Positions 8,101 to 12,932 of a DNA stretch of 12,932 nt are shown here, in pieces (the stretch's first letter is position 1; each line of letters begins with the position of its first letter). A model generated the notes under the pieces. The model was not told the origin of the DNA, searched no databases, and was given only the letters and a program-made list of their open reading frames with translations. The DNA is from Thalassiosira profunda. Its lineage: Eukaryota; Bacillariophyta; Thalassiosirophyceae; Thalassiosirales; Thalassiosiraceae. The stretch is taken from positions 1 to 12,932 of the forward strand of contig JALLAP010000435.1 in NCBI GenBank assembly GCA_036939355.1, written 5' to 3'. Made by a program: the position numbers and the translations under genes.

Positions 8101-10898
8101 ATGGCACCCTCCGCGCTTCGCACTACCCTCCTATGCGCTGCTATGGGTGGTGACGCTAGTAATAAGCGCCTTGTAGCAAATTTCACAAATCTTCCCGCGG
8201 CTTGCAGGATCGATTCGGGGTGCAATGGAGGTCGGGAAATGGGGCCGGGAACCTCCGTAGGGCCAATATTGCACAAGTTATGCTCACTTACTTTTGTTAG
8301 CGGCCACCATGTAATTTTCAGAACGGAGCCCCCCGTTCGGCCCAATGGTCGAATTATCGCCCCACAAGGTACCGAGAGGTCCAATGGGGAGTGGGCTGGC
8401 CGAGATGGACCTTGGTTTGGTCATGCATCACCTCGGGTCCTCTCAGGTTGCTGATTTTATTTAGGGGGTCGGCCCCCCAAAATCCCCTCGAAATCGGCCA
8501 ACTCAAAGATCAAACTCCTCCGCCGTTTTGAAGGGCCCAGACGATGGCGGAGATCTCGGCGACTCCACGCCCCTCAGTGACCTCCGACCTATCGAATTGA
8601 AGCTCTCGACCTCCCCCGTCGTCCTTGTGTGCTGAATTTCCGCTCCGTAGGCGTTATTGCCGCCGGTAACGGCCGCTAAGCGACATCGCGCTGATTCTTG
8701 AAGTTGAGAGGACGTCGTCCCATAAATTGGGATATGTGGGGCAACGCGCCGCCTTTGCTCGCCGTTGCAATCGCCCCCCGGCCCGGCCATAAGCGTAGGC
8801 GGGTGAAGATGCGTCGAAACAGCGAGTGCGAACGATCAGGAGAGACTGCGTCGGCTCCAGATGGGCCTGAGAGGTGATTTTCTTTGCAATCGATGGTGAG
8901 ACGCGATTACCCGCCCTCCGACCGTTGTTCGACTGATTTGGCCGCTGATACTTCACCCCGGATCCGGGAAATACATAATGAACGAGATGGGGGCGGGGCA
9001 TTGGCGTCAGACGGCGTCAGACGGCGTCAACCTTTCGCCTGATCGTCGCAATGCGGGGGGAGAAGCGGTCGTTTGTTGGAATCTGGTGGGGAGAGGGGGA
9101 GGGAGACGCCACAATCGGCTTTGAGCGACCATACAATGAGCAGAACGTTGGTACTGGTCGAGAGGTCGGTGCAGGCGTCCAGTTATTCAGCCGGGAGGGC
9201 GGTTTGCGGCCGGCACGGGGCCGAATCCATGGCAAGAAAATGGGTTCGTCGGGGGAGCTGCTGTGGAGGCTGAGAGAGTGATGAATAGGCGGCAAAAAAG
9301 GGAAGCCCCGCACGGTTCCGGCCACCGAAATCGATCCACTGGATGTCGAGAGCGAACGCCGACCCATAGAGAGTCCACAATGCCCAATTATAGACCAAGG
9401 GCGGGCAATCCAGTGGCATGGCATTTGATAGCCGTCGATGAGTGTCCACCGGTTGGACCGAATGCATGCGAAATCAGCTGGCCCTGCGCCTCCTGGCCAC
9501 ACCATTCGATGTGTGAGCTAATAGATCAGAGCGCAGTGGCGTGGAGGGTGCGATTTGGCCTGTCGCCGGCGCTAGAACGGGGGATCGGTGACGGGACATC
9601 ATCAGGGCAACATCACAGCGTCTATCTACTGGAAGGCTACTAGCGCGACCGCAACACAACTACCGACGCCCCAGACTGGATCAATTGATGCAGGGGGTAA
9701 TGGAGACGAGAGCTGCAACTCGAATTGTGCGAATCGGACAATTATTGACGAAGTTATGGCTGATCTGGTGATGGAGCATCTCGAGGGCCAAATGAGCCGA
9801 AATAACAAGCAATCTTCTAACATTTTCAAAATGAAACTCGCGGGATGGGACCGCCGAGGAGTCCTTCGATTGGAGGGCCTTAACGGACGGGATTTTGTGC
9901 CTAACTCTCACAAAGCCCTTCCCAACTAGCTTCCGGAGGGGTTGGAAGAGAGGGGCATGTTTTCTTGGGCCTCGGCCGACAGAGTTGCGGAAAACAACAG
10001 AAATGCGAACAGAACGCGGTCAATACTCGTCCAAATGACGAATCCGAGGGCACCATCGGCTTCTACGGCGCGAGCTGATCGTCGTACAATACTGCCCTCG
10101 GATTTGTCATTTGGTCGAGTAGATATTGGCATGACTCTAGGTACTTTTCCTTTTTTGGAGCCATCGCGCACATTTATTAGAGAGCTAACTAGGGTCACCA
10201 CCCATAGCTGCCGCAGTGCTCGCGGCATGCTCGTCGCCGGCCGCGGCGTTCTCCGTCTCGTCCAATAGCGTCGAAGCGTCGCGCAGAGATTTCCTATCGT
10301 CGCCGGCCGCGGCGTTCTCCGTCTCGTCCAATAGCGTCGACGCGTCGCGCAGAGATTTCCTATCAAAGGTGGTCGCCGCCTCCTCGGCGTCCCTCGTTGT
10401 CGCCGCGCCGCCGGCCTTCGCCGCCTCGGCCGAAGATGCGCTGAAGGCCGACCTGAGCGATTCGCTCTCGAAAATACAGGCGATCCCGGCGCTTCTCGAG
10501 GGCGCGGAGTGGGACAAAGTGCGGACGGTTCTAAAGACGCCCCCGGTCAACCAGCTCTGGAATCTGGGAGAGTCGCAAAACACGCTGGTTAAGCTCGCGA
10601 ACGGGCAATTTCGACCTAATGGAGGTGAAGGACGAGCTTGCTATTTCACTCCAGATGACTGACCAGTATTCGTATGACAACGTGTTTATCTATTACCAGC
10701 CCGGTGAGTTGCCATGATGTGCACATGAGGTGCATCACACGATTCTTTGAGCGGGTACTGACAACATTCGAATTGCAAACTGAAACTCTGGGGATCGGGA
10801 AAGGAAATGGAAAGGTGAAGGTGAAGGAACCGATGGAAATGGCGAACAAGGCTATTTCACAATTGAAGGAGGCAATTGACATGGCCGGCTCGGGGTGA
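8101..10898 (+). CDS. photosystem II extrinsic lumenal protein, Psb31/PsbQ type, split by a transposon-like intron; frameshifted
   Basis: Thylakoid-lumen subunit that would cap the oxygen-evolving complex of photosystem II. Proposed exons: 8101-8146, 10208-10703 and 10804-10898. The ATG at 8101 has a strong context (CCACCATGG). The presequence is bipartite: an ER signal (MAPSALRTTLLCAAM then AAAVLAACSSPAAAFS, with an AAAFS site like the ASAFAP motif), then a twin-Arg lumen signal (SRRDFLSKVVAASSASL up to AFAA). The mature part (about 125 aa) carries LKTPPVNQLWNLGESQNT, DELAISLQMTDQYSYDN and KEPMEMANKAISQLKEAI, a helical-bundle pattern I associate with diatom Psb31; its length fits Psb31 better than PsbQ'. 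Oddities: a 2,065-bp element splits the signal peptide; a 66-bp presequence duplication (10231-10362); and a frameshift near 10605-10612, after which the frame hits TGA at 10660 unless 1 nt is gained or 2 lost upstream-equivalent. It could be an active gene with a sequence error or a recent pseudogene. Confidence 0.75.
8137..8141. repeat. target-site duplication, left copy (GCTGC)
   Basis: GCTGC immediately outside the left terminal inverted repeat; matches GCTGC at 10207-10211. It forms two Ala codons of the signal peptide in the empty-site reading. Confidence 0.75.
8142..8159 (+). repeat. left terminal inverted repeat
   Basis: 18 bp, mirrored at 10189-10206 with one G/C mismatch at position 14. 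It contains two overlapping GT donor candidates, GTGGTG (8147) and GTGACG (8150). Confidence 0.82.
9003..9029. repeat. short tandem repeat GGCGTCAGAC
   Basis: 2.7 copies of a 10-bp unit inside the transposon-like element. No further role is seen. Confidence 0.7.
10021..10129. repeat. long imperfect inverted repeat (hairpin) inside the element
   Basis: The arm at 10021-10052 is the reverse complement of 10093-10128. About 30 of 32 bases match, with a 4-nt gap, around a loop of about 40 nt. The shared core is CCAAATGAC.AATCCGAGGGCA. It lies about 60 bp inside the right terminal repeat. It could be a nested foldback element, a transposase-binding region, or a stem in the intron RNA. Confidence 0.8.
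10063..10164 (-). CDS. 33-aa ORF at the right end of the element, possible transposase N-terminal remnant
   Basis: The minus-strand ATG at 10164 opens MAPKKEKYLESCQYLLDQM and stops at 10063-10065. The KKEK start and position just inside the right terminal repeat are what one would expect of the first codons of an internally deleted transposase, but there is no recognisable domain. It overlaps the hairpin. It may be chance. Confidence 0.2.
   Translation of the reverse strand: MAPKKEKYLESCQYLLDQMTNPRAVLYDDQLAP
10185..10207 (+). promoter_or_regulatory. predicted branch point and 3' splice site of the element
   Basis: CTAAC at 10185-10189 puts a branch adenosine at 10188, 19 nt before the AG at 10206-10207. 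A pyrimidine-rich stretch lies further upstream (10144-10156). Splicing at 10207 leaves CT GCC GCA GTG in the frame of the presequence. For comparison, the TM9 intron in this window also uses a TATAG acceptor. Confidence 0.55.
10189..10206 (+). repeat. right terminal inverted repeat
   Basis: CTAGGGTCACCACCCATA, the reverse complement of 8142-8159 apart from one base. Followed at once by the duplicated GCTGC, whose first G completes the AG acceptor. Confidence 0.82.
10207..10211. repeat. target-site duplication, right copy (GCTGC)
   Basis: Direct copy of 8137-8141, immediately outside the right terminal inverted repeat. Confidence 0.75.
10231..10362 (+). repeat. 66-bp tandem duplication in the plastid-targeting presequence
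   Basis: Units 10231-10296 and 10297-10362 are identical except at one base (GAA versus GAC). 66 bp is 22 codons, so the frame is kept. Each unit encodes SSPAAAFSVSSNSV(E/D)ASRRDFL, duplicating both the signal-peptide cleavage motif and the twin-arginine motif. The near-identity implies a recent event or active homogenisation. Confidence 0.95.
10704..10803 (+). other. predicted intron in the photosystem II protein gene
   Basis: 100 nt. Consensus donor GTGAGT at 10704; acceptor GGGAAAG ending at 10803 (weak, no polypyrimidine tract). Phase 1: the leftover G plus GA gives Gly, joining YYQPG to NGKVKVKEP, which continues the protein family. The donor is strong; the acceptor was chosen by frame and protein continuity. 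Confidence 0.65.
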
Positions 10899-11339
10899 TC
10901 AATTATACTTGGCAAACGCAGACGCTTCAGAAAGGGCTGCCTCGACGACTTTGGAAGGTTGGGTCTGCGAAAATGGACACAGTACGCAACACAATGCACG
11001 CTCTCAGGAGCGCAATACTTGTGCTTATCATACGAACAAACCAAAGATGAATGAGCCCGATTTCCGTAGCGAGTGAAGACAGCTAAACGAGATGGACACC
11101 CAATCTTGTGCACATTCACAAGTCCTTCATACGATACCAGAGTAGAGCGTCTTTGCTTGAACTGGGCTCAGATCAATTGCAGATCTCTTGGGTGTTCTCT
11201 CTTTCTGCTCTCCCTCGTCCTCAAGATACATTTGTACTATTCCTACGTAGCCCAGATCTTGCTCGCGTTCGTTTTCCGCCCCATCCATCAGCACACTGCT
11301 TGATGGTTGCCTCCCCCCCCCCCGCCCATAAAGCAAGCG
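10899..11339. other. intergenic region before TM9 gene
   Basis: Only short overlapping ORFs are seen. An 11-C run lies at 11313-11323, within 20 bp of the TM9 start. An out-of-frame ATG at 11302 could act as an upstream start in the TM9 mRNA leader. No RNA gene or repeat was found. Confidence 0.4.
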
Positions 11340-12932
11340 ATGGCAACGATGGAATGGAAGCAGCTACGAAAAGGGGCGCTCGCCTGGGCCCTCTTGCTAC
11401 TGCTCCAGCGGACGAATGGATACTACCTGCCCGGTGTCCAGCCCTACGGCTTCGCGAAGGGCCAAAGGTGAGTTGCAACTGAATGCATATGCATAGCTTG
11501 TGCGCATCACTGTTCTCATCCACCACCTCGCTGTCGACACAATGGTTGGCCCGCGCGGACCCTCTATATAGCGTCAAGCTCAAGGTGAACAAGCTGACCT
11601 CGAGCAAAACATTGCTGCCGGTGGACTACTACCGCCTCCCCTTCTGCCAGCCCGAGGGCGGGCCGAAGATGGACAACCAGAACCTCGGGGAGTTCCTCGC
11701 AGGTGATCGCATCCAATCCTCGCCGTACCGTATTTGGATGATGGAGGACATGTACTGCGAGCAGCTTTGCATTACCAACCTCGGACGGGGGGAGCAGAAG
11801 GGCATCTCTCCCAACAAGATGGTGCGGGCGATTCGGAAGAATTACCACACCAATTGGATTGTAGACAATCTGCCTGCTGCGAGCAAGGTGGAGGACGATA
11901 CCACCATCACCACGAGGTATTGGCAGGGTTTCCCCGTTGGTTTCATCGCCAGCGATACCAAGAAGGCCTACGTGCACAATCACGTCAACATTGAAATTCA
12001 GTATCACAGTGTGGAGACCGAGCCCGACAAGGCCCGTGTCGTCCGCTTCACCGTCGAGCCCTTCTCCATCAAACACGACTTCGATGATGTGGCGGACGAC
12101 GATGACGATTCGGCCTTGGGCTACAAGGCGGCCAGAATTACGAATCCCATCGAGAGTTGCAACCCCCAAATCTCGCGGAAGGAGCACACCCGCTACGAGA
12201 TGGTGTACGCGCGGGGGAGGGAGCATCAACCAGCGGCTGGTAAAGTGCTCTTCACCTACGATGTGATCTGGACAGAGAACAAGAATCTCCACTGGGCATC
12301 GCGTTGGGATATCTATCTGACTATGGACAATGCCATTCCATCCAAGGTCCACTGGCTCCCAACAGTAGCATTGGGCATTCTACTTGTCGTGGGCACTCTG
12401 GCTTCCGTCATAATACGCGTCTTGCTCCGGAACATCCGCTCTTACAACAGCATCGCGGCCGATGAATCACAAGAGAGAGCCGAACACATGGGATGGACCG
12501 CGGTCCACGCGGATGTATTCCGTCCCCCAAGTTTCAGCCCAATGCTCTTGTCGGTGTGCTGTGGATCTGGCTGCCAATTGCTCTGCACCACCGTCGTGTC
12601 AATCGCATTGTCTGCTGTGGGACGCTTGAGCCCCGCGAATCGAGGGTCGATGATCACGGCCCAGCTCCTACTGTACACTTTGCTGGGAATTGTAGGTGGA
12701 TACGTTGCGGCGAGGCTATACAAGACCTTCAAGGGAGAGCATCGGTGGGCCGCAAGAGTTGTCCCTCTAGAGAGCTTATCTACGAGCCGGCTGCGGATTG
12801 CAACGCGCCAGGCCTGCCCATCCAGTGCGCAATGCGTGCTCTACGATTGTTTCGCCTGCTTGCGCCTCTTCTTTTTGACGCCCCCTTCCCAGAATTCTCT
12901 GGCGCTGCGGCGCCATTCAACGCACCGAATGT
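11340..12932 (+). CDS. TM9SF/EMP70 nonaspanin, 5' part (runs off the window)
   Basis: Transmembrane 9 superfamily protein of the Golgi/endosome system, involved in membrane-protein sorting. Exons: 11340-11467, 11572-12744, and probably from 12893. The signal peptide is about residues 1-27 (MATMEWKQLRKG then a Leu-rich core), cut before YYLPGVQPYGFAKGQ, the family's 'FYLPGVAP..f..G' start. The lumenal domain contains KLTSSKTLLPVDYYRLPFC, NLGEFLAGDRI, SPYRIWM and CEQLC, all family hallmarks, and ends WASRWDIYL. TM1 (about 302-326) is followed by GWTAVHADVFRPP, TM2 by about 366 (MLLSVCCGSGCQLLC), then LSPANRG and TM3 (about 402, with GYVAARLYKTFKGE). The remaining six helices lie past the window. 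After KGEHR the uninterrupted frame no longer looks like the family, so an intron is proposed at 12745-12892. An Asp-rich insertion (DDVADDDDDS) sits in the lumenal domain. Confidence 0.9.
11468..11571 (+). other. spliceosomal intron 1 of TM9 gene
   Basis: 104 nt. Donor GTGAGT at 11468; acceptor CCTCTATATAG ending at 11571. Phase 2: AG plus C gives Ser, joining YGFAKGQ to SVKLKVNKLTSSKT. Without splicing, TGA follows immediately (11469-11471). Strongly supported by family continuity. Confidence 0.92.
12745..12892 (+). other. possible intron 2 of TM9 gene
   Basis: 148 nt. Donor GTGGGC at 12745 (weak); strong acceptor with pyrimidine tract CTCTTCTTTTT...CCCCCTTCCCAG ending at 12892. The junction is in frame (CG plus A gives Arg) and yields EHR-ILWRCGAIQ, which recovers the W-R pattern expected after FKGE in TM9 proteins. 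The alternative is reading straight through, which is open to the window end but gives Cys/Arg/Ser-rich sequence unlike the family. Confidence 0.45.

Larger units (their letters stand above)
8142..10206 (+). mobile_element. introner-like non-autonomous DNA transposon (2,065 bp) inside the photosystem II protein gene
   Basis: Ends in terminal inverted repeats: TATGGGTGGTGACGCTAG at 8142-8159 and, read on the other strand, TATGGGTGGTGACCCTAG at 10206-10189 (17 of 18 identical). GCTGC flanks both sides. Deleting the element and one GCTGC (2,070 nt, 690 codons) rejoins a continuous signal-peptide frame. It also looks spliceable. GT donors lie in the left repeat (8147 or 8150), a CTAAC branch-point-like motif is at 10185-10189, and the acceptor AG is 10206-10207, its A from the repeat and its G from the target duplication. 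Either donor gives an in-frame phase 1 junction. No transposase was recognised; interior ORFs are short and overlap on both strands. A long hairpin (10021-10129) and a small minus-strand ORF (10063-10164) lie near the right end. The 5-bp duplication does not by itself identify a superfamily. Confidence 0.8.

Noticed and set aside
9017..9505. 162-aa minus-strand open frame inside the element as a transposase
   Set aside because: No catalytic motif, zinc finger or other transposase feature could be seen, and plus-strand frames overlap it. The element is better called non-autonomous.
9588..9929. 113-aa plus-strand open frame inside the element
   Set aside because: Starts and ends without context and has no family resemblance; it may be a remnant of element coding, but support is too thin to list it as a gene.
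8137..10211. Reading the inverted repeats as beginning GGGTGG or GCTATGGG with a different or no target duplication
   Set aside because: Only the TATGGG... boundary gives perfect direct copies (GCTGC) on both sides and an exact in-frame empty site.
11302..11482. ATG at 11302 as the TM9 start
   Set aside because: It is in a different frame from the TM9 signal peptide; it could be an upstream ORF, but the 11-C run makes even its frame uncertain.
11564..12352. 262-aa open frame on the minus strand
   Set aside because: It is the antisense of the TM9 lumenal-domain exon, whose plus-strand frame matches a well-known family.
1..12932. CRISPR array, rRNA or bacterial operon structure
   Set aside because: No regularly spaced repeats, no rRNA-like sequence and no closely packed same-strand genes with ribosome-binding sites; spliceosomal introns show the DNA is eukaryotic.

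Overview
The window looks like nuclear DNA of a photosynthetic eukaryote with a red-lineage secondary plastid, most likely a stramenopile (ochrophyte) alga near diatoms, bolidophytes or pelagophytes. The evidence is short spliceosomal introns (80-148 nt, GTAAGT/GTGAGT donors), a nuclear photosystem II lumenal protein of Psb31/PsbQ type with an AAAFS-type bipartite presequence, a diatom-style Ser/Thr/Pro-rich cell-surface protein, a eukaryotic tRNA with a Pol III terminator, and a TM9/nonaspanin gene. This assignment is inference from gene content; no database was searched.

Layout. Positions 1-700 hold no confident gene. A diverged cyclin follows (701-1645, +). A three-exon type I membrane protein occupies 2084-4597 (+) and converges on a small twin-CX9C (CHCH) protein (4915-5268, -). 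Upstream of the CHCH gene are a tandem duplication (5294-5436) and a tRNA-Thr(CGU) (5657-5728, +). From about 5800 to 8000 the sequence is repetitive and decayed. Two diverged direct copies of one dispersed repeat (5802-6080 and 7728-7998) bracket coding-like remnants on both strands (6385-6858 + and 7068-7570 -) and a 3 x 25 bp minisatellite.

The most striking locus is 8101-10898 (+), a gene for a thylakoid-lumen photosystem II extrinsic protein. Its signal-peptide codons are split by a 2,065-bp element (8142-10206) with 18-bp terminal inverted repeats (one mismatch) and a 5-bp target-site duplication (GCTGC). Removing the element plus one duplication copy restores the reading frame exactly. 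The element also carries GT donors in the left repeat, a CTAAC branch-point-like motif, and an AG acceptor formed half by the right repeat and half by the target-site duplication, so splicing it out is also in frame. This is the structure expected of an introner-like (intron-generating) DNA transposon. The same gene has a 66-bp in-frame tandem duplication in its targeting presequence and an apparent frameshift near 10605-10612, so it may be a pseudogene or contain a sequence error.

The window ends inside a TM9SF/EMP70 nonaspanin gene (11340 to beyond 12932, +). The genes do not form a functional cluster. Cell-cycle, surface, mitochondrial intermembrane-space, photosynthetic and endomembrane functions simply lie side by side, as is usual in a compact algal nuclear genome.
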